From Streptomyces tendae (lineage in GTDB: Bacteria > Actinomycetota > Actinomycetes > Streptomycetales > Streptomycetaceae): 64,000 bases of DNA. A model generated the notes under the pieces. The model saw only the letters and a list, made by a program, of their open reading frames with translations, was not told where the DNA came from and did no database searches. The position numbers were made by a program, and so were the translations under genes. Location of the stretch: the NCBI RefSeq assembly GCF_008632955.1, contig NZ_CP043959.1, positions 2,852,001 through 2,916,000 on the forward strand, given 5' to 3'. Positions 8,951-17,942 of this stretch are shown one piece after another (position 1 is the first letter of the stretch; each line of letters begins with the position of its first letter).

Positions 8951-9577
8951 ATGCCACCTCGCCGAAGCTACGACCAGTACTGTTCCGCCGCCCGCGCGCT
9001 CGACGTCGTCGGCGACCGCTGGACCCTGCTGATCGTCCGGGAACTGCTGGCCGGGCCGCGCCGCTACACCGACCTGCACGCGGACCTGCCCGGCGTCAGC
9101 ACGGACGTGCTGGCCTCACGGCTGAAGGACATGGAGCGCGACGGCCTCACCACCCGCCGCCGCCTCCCGCCGCCGGGAGCGGCGTACGTCTACGAACTCA
9201 CGTCGCGTGGACGCGAGTTGCTTCCGGTGCTCCAGGCCCTCGGCACGTGGGGCGAACCCGAACTGGGCGAACGCCGCCCGACGGACGCGGTGCGCGCCCA
9301 CTGGTTCGCGCTGCCGCTGCTGCGGTCGCTGAAGGGTGAGGGACTTGTCGAAGTACGCCTGGAGGAGGGCCGCTTCCACCTCCACGTCGGCGCGCAGGAG
9401 GGCCCCGTCCACGGCGACGGCCCGGCCCCGCGCGACCCGGACGCGGTCCTCACCCTCGACACGGCCACCTGCACAGCCGTCAGCCGAGGCACCCTGCCCC
9501 TCGCCGAGGCGATCCGCACGGGCCACGTCGAAGTAGCGGGCGACACCCCGCTCGCCAAGCAGCTCCGGGACGCCTGA
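8951..9577 (+). CDS. HxlR-family winged-helix regulator
   Basis: A 208-residue protein. Residues 1-110 are the HxlR winged helix (CSAARALDVVGDRWTLLIV, VLASRLKDMERDGLTTRR). The C-terminal 90 residues form an extra domain with an SCP2-like look (VLTLDTATCTAVSRGTLPLAEAI), found in a subset of actinobacterial HxlR proteins. TAGACT (8938-8943) ends 7 bp before the ATG, so a leaderless mRNA is likely. It probably controls itself and the divergent aminotransferase. Confidence 0.9.
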   Translation: MPPRRSYDQYCSAARALDVVGDRWTLLIVRELLAGPRRYTDLHADLPGVSTDVLASRLKDMERDGLTTRRRLPPPGAAYVYELTSRGRELLPVLQALGTWGEPELGERRPTDAVRAHWFALPLLRSLKGEGLVEVRLEEGRFHLHVGAQEGPVHGDGPAPRDPDAVLTLDTATCTAVSRGTLPLAEAIRTGHVEVAGDTPLAKQLRDA

Positions 9578-9694
9578 CCGCTTCCCAGCGGTGCACCTCG
9601 ACCGCCCGCACCGTCTCGCCCCGCGCGGCAACCAGTTCCGAAGCGGAGCCGCCCGCTTGAGACGGTGCCCCTCGCAGAGGCAGGGTCCGTGGTC

Positions 9695-10243
9695 ATGGAG
9701 TTCTTCTGTTACCACCGTGACCGACCCGGCTCCCTTGCGCTGCGCGAGGAGTTGCTGGAGCGGCATTGGTCCTACATGGACCGGTACGCGAAGGAACTGA
9801 TCGCTCGCGGCCCGACGTTCGCCGACAACGGTGAAACACCCACCGGCAGCGTGCACATCGTCGACCTCCCCGATCCCGCGGCCGCCCGCGCATTCGCCTT
9901 CGACGAACCCGGCTACCAGGCCGGCGCGTACCGGGACGTGCTGCTGCGCCGGTGGCGCAACGTGCTGGGGCGCACCATGTGGGATTTCCCCGGTGGCCCG
10001 AGTGGCGGCAACCGTTACCTGGTGCTCGGTCTCGGCGGAGGCCCGACCGCCGACCTCGCCCTGCCGCCCGACAGGGACGGACTGGTGGCGTACGGACCTC
10101 TGCTGTCCGACGACGGCGACACCTGGCTGGGTACGGCGGTACTGCTCCGGGCCACGGATCCGGGGACGGCACGAGCCGTCCTGAATCCGGACGGGTACGC
10201 GGCCATCGAGGTCCACAACTGGGAGTTCGGCGGGCGTCGATGA
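9695..10243 (+). CDS. YciI-like protein
   Basis: A 182-residue protein with the ferredoxin-like alpha/beta pattern of YciI/YCII proteins: an N-terminal FFCYHRDRPGSLALREELLERHWSYMD and the typical RGPTFADNGETPTGSVHIVDLPDP block. The second half may be a degenerate second copy (DGLVAYGPLLSDDGDTWLGTA). Start chosen at ATG 9695; ORFs extending further upstream lack coding character. Catalytic role unproven in this family. Confidence 0.75.
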   Translation: MEFFCYHRDRPGSLALREELLERHWSYMDRYAKELIARGPTFADNGETPTGSVHIVDLPDPAAARAFAFDEPGYQAGAYRDVLLRRWRNVLGRTMWDFPGGPSGGNRYLVLGLGGGPTADLALPPDRDGLVAYGPLLSDDGDTWLGTAVLLRATDPGTARAVLNPDGYAAIEVHNWEFGGRR

Positions 10244-10566
10244 GCCAGGAAGGCACACGGGTTCATGCCGTTCCCGGACCACACGTCCCAGCGCCTCGAC
10301 GCAGACGCGGGACTGCCCGGCCTGCTCCGCGCCTGGGAACCGGAGGAGCGGACGGCGGCCGGTCGGCATCCGATGCCCGCGCTCCCTGCCGGCCCGCGCA
10401 CCCGGTGCAGACGCCGGACCGGTAGTTCAAGTGCCGTGCGCCGGAGGCCATTCCGGCGAGGAGAACGCAACTTCGACAGGGCCCGCGGAGGGGGCTACCT
10501 TCACCTGGTCCTCGGCGGATCCGCGCCCTGGCGCATCCCTCCTCACCCCCGACCAGGAAGAGACGC
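10244..10566. other. Intergenic stretch without a convincing gene
   Basis: Open frames exist on both strands but lack a ribosome site, known motifs or plausible protein composition. The only gene-related element is the ribosome site region directly before the DUF3291 start. Confidence 0.5.
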
Positions 10567-11091
10567 ATGCCCCGTCTTGCGCTGTACACGTTCGGCGTCC
10601 TCCAGGCACCCCTCGCCGATCCCTCGCCCGCCACGCGCGAGTTCTACGCCATCGGTGCGGACGTCTACCGGAGGATCGGCGCGCACCCGGGCTACCTCGC
10701 GCGCGCCGAACCGGCCGGCGGTGAGCAGGGCGTGCTCTTCGGGGCGGACTGGGGTGCGTGGGGGGAGTTCGCCGTACCGGCCTGGTACGGCAAGGGCCGC
10801 ACGGCGGACACCACCGCCCTGGCCACGACCCTCTCCCTCTGGACCGACCTGGGCTCCGCCTTCGACGCCGTCTACACCGGTCTCCACCGGGACGCTCTGA
10901 AGAGGCGCCACGACTGGTTCGAGAGGTCGCGCCACCCCAGTCACGTGCTCTGGTGGGTCCCCGAGGACGTGACCCCCACCTGGCAGGAGGGTGTGGACGG
11001 ACTGGAGCGCCTCCACGCCCACGGCCCCGTGCCCCGACACTTCACGTTCCACCAGCCGTTCACCCCGGAGGGAACCCCGGCCCGGACCTGA
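10567..11091 (+). CDS. DUF3291 domain protein
   Basis: A 174-residue protein that begins MPRLALYTFGVLQAPLADP and carries the DUF3291 hallmark WTDLGSAFDAVYTGLHRDALKRRHDWF and HVLWWVPEDVTPTWQEGVD. The family is thought to adopt a dimeric alpha/beta barrel like antibiotic monooxygenases, with no agreed function. Stands alone; a strong terminator follows 22 bp after the stop. Confidence 0.85.
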   Translation: MPRLALYTFGVLQAPLADPSPATREFYAIGADVYRRIGAHPGYLARAEPAGGEQGVLFGADWGAWGEFAVPAWYGKGRTADTTALATTLSLWTDLGSAFDAVYTGLHRDALKRRHDWFERSRHPSHVLWWVPEDVTPTWQEGVDGLERLHAHGPVPRHFTFHQPFTPEGTPART

Positions 11092-11112
11092 AGATACCGG
11101 CGACGGACGGAC

Positions 11113-11139
11113 GGAAGGCCCGCGCGGGGCGGGCCTTCC
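11113..11139. terminator. Bidirectional terminator hairpin
   Basis: Perfect 11-bp stem GGAAGGCCCGC / GCGGGCCTTCC with a 5-nt loop between two convergent genes. Confidence 0.85.
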
Positions 11140-11153
11140 AACCAGCGAGACCC

Positions 11154-11949
11154 CTACGCCCCCGGCGGGACGTGTCGTGGGCGGCCCGGGCCGCGGGTGA
11201 GGCGGTAGCCGAAGACGCCTGCCAGGGCGGCCAGGATGCCGCCCGCCGCCGTCCAGACCCAGCGGTCGGACCACCAGCCCGACGTCCAGCCGTCCTCCGG
11301 TTCCAGACCGGCCAGCACGGCGGAGGAGGAGCCGTCCGCCTCCTCCTCCGGCCGGGACGCGATCCCCGGCACCAGCGGCTCGGACAGCACGCCGTCCACG
11401 GCCGCCGCGCCGCCCATGTCCTTGGACTCGACACGCAGTTCGGCGTCGACCGGCTGGCCCAGGTCGTCCGCCGTCAGCTTCAGCGCCGTCAGTCGCACGT
11501 AGTACGTGCCGGGCAGCGGGTCGTTGGCCCAGGGCTCCGACCAGGCGCGGACCGTGCGCAGCACGCACGCCAGCTCAACGGTCGTCGTGCCCTGTCCGGC
11601 CGCGCGGGTCTGGGCGCCGTACTGGCAGGCCTGGCGGCGCCGCAGCCCGTCGTACACGTCGACCTGCCAGGTCTGGGAGGCGTGGCTGTCCGGCAGCTTC
11701 ACCGTCGCGCTCACCGTCGGCCGCTGCCCCGCGTCCGCGGGGAACGACCAGTACAGGTAGTCGCCCGTGGAGGCCCGCGCCGTGGCGGTCTGCCCCTGCT
11801 CGACCTCCGTCGCGGTGCGGAAGGACGTCCCCGCGCGGGTCCCGCCGCTGTCCCGGAGGCCTCCGGGACGGCGAGGAGTCGGCCGCGGCGGGCGCGGCGG
11901 CCAGGCCCAGCGTCAGCAGGGCGGCACTCAGTACACGTACGGCGCGCAT
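11154..11949 (-). pseudogene. Secreted/membrane partner of the VWA protein, frameshifted
   Basis: The start ATG overlaps the stop of the VWA gene (TGATG). The first frame encodes a convincing signal peptide (MRAVRVLSAALLTLGLAAAP, then AAADSSPS). The conserved body, about 200 residues with YLYWSFPADAGQ, PGTYYVRLTALKLTADDLG and a C-terminal TM segment (WVWTAAGGILAALAGVFGY), continues in the +1 frame. The switch falls in a perfect 20-bp palindrome at 11850-11869; removing one base there would join the frames. Either decay or a sequencing error. Intact, it would be an exported, C-terminally anchored protein. Confidence 0.75.
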
Positions 11950-13220
11950 CAGTTGGTCCTCCAGACAGCGACCCGCCAGCGGGACAGCCAGCCCCAGACG
12001 AGACCGGCGAGGAATCCGGTCAGGACCAGGGCGCCGAGCAGCCACCAGCCCCGGCCGAGGCCGAAGGAGGCGACGTCGCTCGCACCGTCCGGACCGTCCA
12101 CGACGTCGACGGTGAGCTCCAGCGGCAGACCGGGCGTGGTCTTCACCCCGGCGTCCGCCGAGAAGGAGGTGGTCACCGCGAGGCAGACCGTCTCCGTGGC
12201 CGGCTTGTCGCCGTCGTCGTCCCGTTCCGGCTTGGGGTAGCGCAGGCCGGTGGACAGCACGTCGGTGCGGCCGGTGCCCGTGGCCTCGCCGCGCACGATC
12301 TCCCGGCCGTGCCGGGTGACGGCACGCATCAGCAGCCCGTGGTCGGGACGCACGGCGCGGTCCGCCGCGACGCTCACGGAGGCGCGCAGCTCCTGCCCGG
12401 CGAGCAGCTCCACGCGGTACCAGCGCTGCTGGCCGAACTCCTCACGGTCGGTGTACAGACCGGACTTCAGCTCGGGTGCCTTCTCGCACGCGTCGGCGCC
12501 CTCGGTGGCCACCGGGGTCACCACCGGCTCGGCCGCCCGGTCCACCAACTCGTTGACGCGATCCGTGAGTTCGTCCTGATGCTCGACGGAGGTGTAGGTG
12601 CCGCCGGTCGCCTCCGCGATGCAGCTGAGCTGCCGGCTGAGCTTGGCGGTCGGGACCAGGCCCAGGGTGTCGATGGTCAGGCCGATGCCCTTGGCCGCGA
12701 TCTCGCGGGCCACCTCGCACGGGTCGAGCGGGGCACAGGTGTCCTCGCCGTCACTGATCAGCACGATCCGCTTGGAGCCGTCGCCGCCGTCCAGGTCGCC
12801 GGCCGCCTTCAGCAGCGCCGGGCCGATCGGCGTCCAGCCGGTCGGGACGAGGGTCGCCACCGCCGTCTTCGCCTCGGTGCGGTCCAGCGGGCCGACCGGG
12901 TAGAGCTGCGCGGTGTCCTTGCAGCCCTCCTTGCGGTCGTCGCCGGCGTAGTCGGCACCGAGGGTGCGGATGCCGAGCTGCACCTCCTCCGGCGTCGCGT
13001 CCAGCACCTCGTTGAACGCCTGCTTCGCCGCCGCCATCCGGGACTGGCCGTCGATGTCCTTGGCGCGCATCGAGCCGCTCACGTCGAGGACGAGGTCGAC
13101 CTTGGGCGCGTCCTGGCCCGTGGGTTCACCGGCGGCCGCCCCGGCCGGGAAGGCGATCCCGGCCGTGAGGGCGGCGAGCAGGGCTATGGCGCCTGCCACC
13201 GGCCGTGTTCTTCTGATCAT
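11949..13220 (-). CDS. Secreted von Willebrand factor A domain protein, membrane-anchored
   Basis: A 423-residue protein. It has a signal peptide (residues 1-30), then a VWA domain with intact MIDAS motif DVSGSM, SDGEDTC and matching Thr/Asp positions, a beta-rich middle region, and a C-terminal TM helix (LLGALVLTGFLAGLVWGWL) followed by RWR. It therefore faces the outside of the membrane. The downstream gene overlaps it by one base and shares the same topology, so the two probably form one surface complex. Ligand unknown. Confidence 0.88.
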   Translation of the reverse strand: MIRRTRPVAGAIALLAALTAGIAFPAGAAAGEPTGQDAPKVDLVLDVSGSMRAKDIDGQSRMAAAKQAFNEVLDATPEEVQLGIRTLGADYAGDDRKEGCKDTAQLYPVGPLDRTEAKTAVATLVPTGWTPIGPALLKAAGDLDGGDGSKRIVLISDGEDTCAPLDPCEVAREIAAKGIGLTIDTLGLVPTAKLSRQLSCIAEATGGTYTSVEHQDELTDRVNELVDRAAEPVVTPVATEGADACEKAPELKSGLYTDREEFGQQRWYRVELLAGQELRASVSVAADRAVRPDHGLLMRAVTRHGREIVRGEATGTGRTDVLSTGLRYPKPERDDDGDKPATETVCLAVTTSFSADAGVKTTPGLPLELTVDVVDGPDGASDVASFGLGRGWWLLGALVLTGFLAGLVWGWLSRWRVAVWRTN

Positions 13221-13265
13221 CGGCGGATCCTATTGATCAGGAGCGCCGCACTCCAAAACGGGCCG

Positions 13266-14771
13266 TCACCCGGGGCCGGCCTGAAGGGGATTAGGCAGTT
13301 CCGCCCACTGGTCGCCGGCCGTTCCCGGTGACAGCCGCATCAGCGTCAGCGCCTTCGCCGGCAGCGGCTCGTCGAGCAGCGCCCGCAGGTCACCGGTACG
13401 CGGCAGATCCCGTACGGCGTCCTCCAGGGCCGCCCGCAGCGCCGGACCGGACCCCGCCGTCCCGGCCAGCGCGCCCGCCACCAGCGAGCCGAACAGCTTG
13501 CGCCGCAGGGCGGAAGCGTCGTCCGTGATCATGCGGTCCGGCACGTCCGGTACGGCGATCCCGTGCCGGGCGAGGCGTGCCGGGGAGACCCGCAGATCGG
13601 CCAGGTCCCGGTAGACCAGCCGCACCGGGTCCCCGTCCGGCGACAGCACCACCAGCAGGTTCTGCCCGTGCGCCTCCAGCGCCACCCCCAGCTCCAGCAG
13701 CCGCAGCCCGGCGGTGAGCGCCAGCCGGGCCAGCCGGGCCAGCCGCGCGGGGGAGCGGGGCAGGTCCGTGACGGCGAGCGCCGCCACGGGCACCACCCGC
13801 TCCCCGGGACCCGCGTACTCCTCCGGCGACTCACGCAGCAGGGCCGCCAGATCGGACGACCCGGCCGCCACCGCGCCCAGCGTGCGGGTGATGTGCAGCA
13901 GCCCGTCCGTGCGCGCCGCCACCGCCTCGCCGAAGTCCGACAGCACCGCCGACGCGGCGACCGACCCGAGCGAGATGTCCCGCACCGAGGACGTCAGCCG
14001 CGCGCTCAGCGCCGTCTTCACCTGCGGCCCGTCCGGCAGCGCGAGCGTGCGCAGCGCCATCAGCGGATGCGCCGCGAGCACCCCCTCGCCCGACCGCTTG
14101 AGCACGTGCGCCGCCTGCCAGGGGTGCACCGGCACCAGCACCCGGCCCCCCTCCCGGAGCCGCTGCGGCCACACCCCGGTCACCAGGCACTCCCCGGCCG
14201 GCACCGGCAGCAGCCCCAGCTCCACCACCGGGCGGTGCTCCGGTCCGTAGGCGAGCTGTTCGGCCACCGAGAACCCAAGCCGGGCACGGCAGTTGGGATG
14301 GAACGGATGCCCGTCGACCACCCGTTGCTCCCACTCCCAGTCCCGCACCGGCAGACCGCGCCCGGCCCCCTCCTGCCCCGCCCGCGACAACGCCAACGAC
14401 GCCGTGCTGTGCGCCAGTTCATCGGCGAACGCCGTGGAGTGCGGCACAGCGAGGTCCGTCACGAGCCGCGCCGGATCCTCGTACGCCACCCCGTCCAGCC
14501 GCACGACGGTCACGTAGGCGTCCGTCGCGTACGGGTCCGGGCGCGGGCCCTCCAGCCGCCGCCCGTCCGCCAGCCGCAGGACGAGACCCGCGCGGCCCTC
14601 CGCGCGGCCCGCCACCCACGGCAGCGGATCGTGCGTGAGACCGCGCCACAGCCGGGTCAGCACCGCCGCGCGGGCGGCGGGCAGCGCCGCCGTGTACGCG
14701 GTCAGCAGACCGGGCCGTACGACGGCCAGTTCCTCGGCGATCCCGTCCTCGGCGGTGGGGGGACGCTGCAC
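13266..14771 (-). CDS. IucA/IucC-type NIS siderophore synthetase
   Basis: A 501-residue protein of the NRPS-independent siderophore synthetase family. Motifs seen in order: HPFHPNCRARLG (ATP site region), VPVHPWQAAHVL, KTALSARLTSSVRDI, and EAHGQNLLVVLS with the following RDL. These enzymes join citrate or another polycarboxylate to amines or hydroxamates in the cytosol. Length is slightly below that of E. coli IucA. Divergent from a second synthetase. No decarboxylase, monooxygenase or exporter is adjacent, and no clear iron box was found in the 101-bp gap. Confidence 0.88.
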   Translation of the reverse strand: MQRPPTAEDGIAEELAVVRPGLLTAYTAALPAARAAVLTRLWRGLTHDPLPWVAGRAEGRAGLVLRLADGRRLEGPRPDPYATDAYVTVVRLDGVAYEDPARLVTDLAVPHSTAFADELAHSTASLALSRAGQEGAGRGLPVRDWEWEQRVVDGHPFHPNCRARLGFSVAEQLAYGPEHRPVVELGLLPVPAGECLVTGVWPQRLREGGRVLVPVHPWQAAHVLKRSGEGVLAAHPLMALRTLALPDGPQVKTALSARLTSSVRDISLGSVAASAVLSDFGEAVAARTDGLLHITRTLGAVAAGSSDLAALLRESPEEYAGPGERVVPVAALAVTDLPRSPARLARLARLALTAGLRLLELGVALEAHGQNLLVVLSPDGDPVRLVYRDLADLRVSPARLARHGIAVPDVPDRMITDDASALRRKLFGSLVAGALAGTAGSGPALRAALEDAVRDLPRTGDLRALLDEPLPAKALTLMRLSPGTAGDQWAELPNPLQAGPG

Positions 14772-14872
14772 GGGCGGACTCCTCGGATCGGCGGAAAGGT
14801 GGGACGTACGGGGGGACGCTGCCAGACATACTGATCGTCTCCGCCGGACAGAACCGTAGGGAATCAGAACGC

Positions 14873-16440
14873 GTGGATCTCATCCCCCCGCCCGCAGACG
14901 ACGACGTGGCGAGCCGCGCCGGCCTGGCCGGGCGAGCCGACGCCCACGCGGCCGTACCGCTGCTCAACTGCCTGCTGCGCGAGGTGGCCGAGCCCCTGCC
15001 CGGGCCCGCCTCCGGGGCACCCGAGGACGGCCGGCGGACCTACCGCCTCCCCACGCGGACCGGCTGCTGCGGGTGCGCGGCACCCGGCGCCCCAGCGACC
15101 CCGAGGTGTACACGGTCGGCGCCTGGCGCCCGGTGGACCACACCGAACTGGTCAAACTCGTCGCCGAGGAACTGCGCCGGCACACCGGCCGGTCCAACCA
15201 CGAGCTGCCCGTCGAGATGCTCGACAGCCGCGACGCGGTCGCCGCGCTGCTCGCCGCCCGCGCCCGGGCCACCCCGCCCGACGACCCCTACCTGCTCTCC
15301 GAACAGTCCCTGGTCACCGGCCACACCCACCACCCCGCCCCCAAGGCCCGCGGCGGCGGCCCCGCGGCCGCCTGGCTGCCGTACGCGCCCGAGGCGTACG
15401 CCCGCTTCCCCCTGGTCCTGCTCGGCGTGCGCGAGGACAGCGTGGTCGAGGAGGGCGACACCGCCGCCCTGGACGGCCTCGGCACCGCCCCGCCCGGCTA
15501 CCGCCTGCTGCCCGCCCACCCCTGGCAGCTCGACCTCGCCGCCCGCGACCTCGCCCCCGCCTTCGCCGACGGCCGCCTGCTCCGGCTCGGCACCACCGCC
15601 GCCCCGGTCTGGCCCACGGCGGCCGTCCGCACCGTGTACGCGCCCGGCGACGACCTGTTCCTGAAGTTCAGCCTGGACGTGCGGATCACCAACGACATCC
15701 GCCGGCTGTGGCAGCACGACCTGCTGCGCCTGCGCGCGACCGACACCGCCGTACGCGACGCCTTCGCCGCGAGCGGCCGGCCGGCGGACGGGGCGTGGCT
15801 GAGCGACCGGGGCCACCGCACCGCGGACTTCGCGGTCGAGCAACTGGCCGTCGTGGTCCGCGACGGACTGCGCGGCCACCTGCCGCCGGACGCCACCCCC
15901 TACCTGGCCGCCGCCCTGGTGGAGGGCTTCGACGGCGACCCGCTGGCCGCCACCTCCCGGCCGGACGCCTGGTGGGACGCCTACCTGTCCCGGGTGGTGC
16001 CCCCCGCCCTCACGGCCTTCCACCGCCACGGCGTCGTCCTGGAGGCCCACCTGCAGAACACGCTGATCGCCGTGGACGGCGCCGGCCTGCCCGTGCGGGC
16101 GCTCTTCCGCGACGCCGAGGGCGTGAAACTGCTCGCCGGGACCGCCCGCCCGGACGGCCTGCCCACGGTGTCGCGGGAGGCCGGGTGGGAGCGCCTGGTG
16201 TACTGCCTGGTCGTCAACCACCTCATGGAGATCGCCGCCGCGCTCGCCGAACACCACCCCGGCCTGGACCCCTGGCCCGCGGCCCGCCGCGAACTGGCCC
16301 GGCACGACCTGCCCGAGATCCCCGCCCTGCTGTCCGCCCCCACCCTGCCCGCCAAGACCAACCTGCTGCTGCGCTGGACCGCCGCCGACGGCGCCGCGGC
16401 CCGCTACCGCCCCCTGCCCAACCCGCTGTCCGGCGGCTGA
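14873..16440 (+). pseudogene. Second IucA/IucC-type siderophore synthetase, frameshifted
   Basis: The N-terminal part starts at GTG 14873 (MDLIPPPADDD) and runs to about 15057. From there the family sequence continues in another frame (VRGTRRPSDPEVYTVGAWRP to the stop at 16440). Adding one G near 15055-15060 restores LPTRDRLLRVRG. The large part is otherwise perfect: GHTHHPAPKARGG, AHPWQLDL, KFSLDVRITNDIRR, LEAHLQNTLIA. The intact enzyme would have about 520 residues. A translation start at GTG 15073 would give a truncated protein. Decay versus sequencing error is undecided. Confidence 0.82.
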
Positions 16441-16545
16441 GCGCGGGCACCCGGCCGGCGGCGACGAGAGGCGCCGACCGGTCCCATGCCCCAGACTCGG
16501 GACGAGGGGGACTGCCAGGCGACCATGCCCCGAGGAGGCCGGCCC

Positions 16546-17574
16546 GTGCATGACGTGCCGTTCTGGCTGTGGATCGTGTTCGGCGTCACCGTGGCGGTGT
16601 CCCTCGCGATCGACCTGTTCGCGCACCGCACCGCGCACGTCATCGGCTTCCGCGAGGCGGCCGCCTGGAGTGCCGGGTGGATCAGCCTGGCCATCGTCTT
16701 CGGCGGCGTGGTCTTCCTCGTGGTCGGCACGGACGCGGGCGTGGAGTACACCACCGCCTGGCTGCTGGAGAAGAGCCTGTCCGTCGACAACCTCTTCGTC
16801 TTCGCGCTCATCTTCAGCTACTTCAGAGTGCCACGGGCCTATCAGCACCACGTGCTCTTCCTCGGCGTCCTGGGCGCCCTGGTCTTCCGCGGACTGTTCC
16901 TGGCCGCCGGTGTGGCGGTGGTCAGCCGCTTCACCGCCGTGCTGTTCGTTTTCGCCGCGATCCTCTTCTGGAGCACGTACAAGATCCTCAAGGGCGAGGA
17001 CGAGAGCTTCGACCCGGGGAAGAGCGTCGCGGTCCGGCTGCTGCGCAAGGTGATCCCGGTGCGCGACGAGTACGCGGGGCCGCACTTCTTCGTCAAGGAG
17101 GCGGGCAAGCGGGTGGCGACCCCGCTGCTCGCGGTCGTCGCCGCCATCGAGGCCGCCGACCTCGTCTTCGCCGTCGACAGCGTGCCCGCCGTCCTCGCCG
17201 TCAGCAGCGACGTCTTCATCGTCTACACCAGCAACGCCTTCGCCATCCTCGGCCTGCGCGCCCTGTACTTCATGCTGGCCGGGCTGCTCGACCGCTTCCA
17301 CTACCTCAGCGTCGGCCTGGCCCTGATCCTCGGCTTCATCGGCGTCAAGCTCGTCCTCCAGGCGACCCACGAGACCGTCAGCACCGCCGTCCCCGAGATT
17401 CCGTCCCTGGTGAGCCTCGCCGTCATCGTCGTCGTCCTGGCCGTGTCGATCGCGGTCAGCGTGCTGCGGCCCCCGGCCGAGAAGGCCGGGGCCGAGGGAC
17501 CCGGGGCCGGAGAGTCCGGGGCCGAGGAGCCCAGGGCCGAGGAGCCCGGGCAACAACCGGGCAAACATGAGTAA
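16546..17574 (+). CDS. TerC-family integral membrane protein
   Basis: A 342-residue protein with about nine hydrophobic helices. The TerC signatures are clear: EKSLSVDNLFVFALIF (acidic metal site), HHVLFLGVLGALVFRG and AADLVFAVDSVPAVLAVS. TerC proteins export or handle manganese, often to metallate secreted enzymes. GTG 16546 is chosen because GAGGAGG sits 7 bp upstream. The last 35 residues are a Glu/Gly/Pro-rich repetitive tail (AEGPGAGESGAEEPRAEEPG), which is unusual and cytosolic by prediction. Confidence 0.92.
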   Translation: MHDVPFWLWIVFGVTVAVSLAIDLFAHRTAHVIGFREAAAWSAGWISLAIVFGGVVFLVVGTDAGVEYTTAWLLEKSLSVDNLFVFALIFSYFRVPRAYQHHVLFLGVLGALVFRGLFLAAGVAVVSRFTAVLFVFAAILFWSTYKILKGEDESFDPGKSVAVRLLRKVIPVRDEYAGPHFFVKEAGKRVATPLLAVVAAIEAADLVFAVDSVPAVLAVSSDVFIVYTSNAFAILGLRALYFMLAGLLDRFHYLSVGLALILGFIGVKLVLQATHETVSTAVPEIPSLVSLAVIVVVLAVSIAVSVLRPPAEKAGAEGPGAGESGAEEPRAEEPGQQPGKHE

Positions 17575-17594
17575 AACGGGCGTAAAGTGGGAGC

Positions 17595-17858
17595 ATGAGC
17601 AGCGACCGCAAGCGCGACGGGACCCGGCAGACCGAGCTGGTGTGCGGCTCGTGCCGGCAGCCGGTGGAGACCGTCGTCGAACGACACAAGACCATGGGCA
17701 TCAACGTCCCCCACTGGAGGGCGGGCCCCTGCCACAACCCCGACTGCGAGGCCTACGTCCCCGAACTCGTGCCGGCGGACACCGTCCGCCCCGACACCGG
17801 GCGCCGGACGGAGAGGCCGGCCGAGCGGCGTGAGATGGAGGCCGGCCCGCCCGCCTGA
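17595..17858 (+). CDS. Small zinc-ribbon-like protein, 87 aa
   Basis: An 87-residue protein with two cysteine knuckles (CGSC near residue 17 and CHNPDC near residue 46), suggesting one bound zinc. The C-terminal third is charged and probably disordered. A TAAAGT hexamer ends 6 bp before the ATG and GGGAG lies inside the same gap, so translation could be leaderless or led. No recognised family. Confidence 0.7.
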   Translation: MSSDRKRDGTRQTELVCGSCRQPVETVVERHKTMGINVPHWRAGPCHNPDCEAYVPELVPADTVRPDTGRRTERPAERREMEAGPPA

Positions 17859-17942
17859 CCGCACCCGCCGGCCCTCCGGCCCGCCCGCCCCACGCGGTTA
17901 GGATGCCTGTCCGACGTCGTACGAGGATGGGGTGGCCGGAGC

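Noticed and set aside
10758..13331. A very long open frame on the plus strand across the VWA region
   Set aside because: It overlaps well-supported genes on the opposite strand and has the Arg/His/Gln-rich composition typical of antisense frames in GC-rich DNA.
14772..14872. Searched for an iron-dependent DmdR/IdeR box between the two siderophore synthetases
   Set aside because: No stretch close to the TTAGGTTAGGCTAACCTAA consensus was visible.
15040..17568. An 842-codon minus-strand frame opposite the siderophore synthetase and TerC genes
   Set aside because: Gly/Gln/Asp-rich antisense composition with no domain; both plus-strand families are unmistakable.
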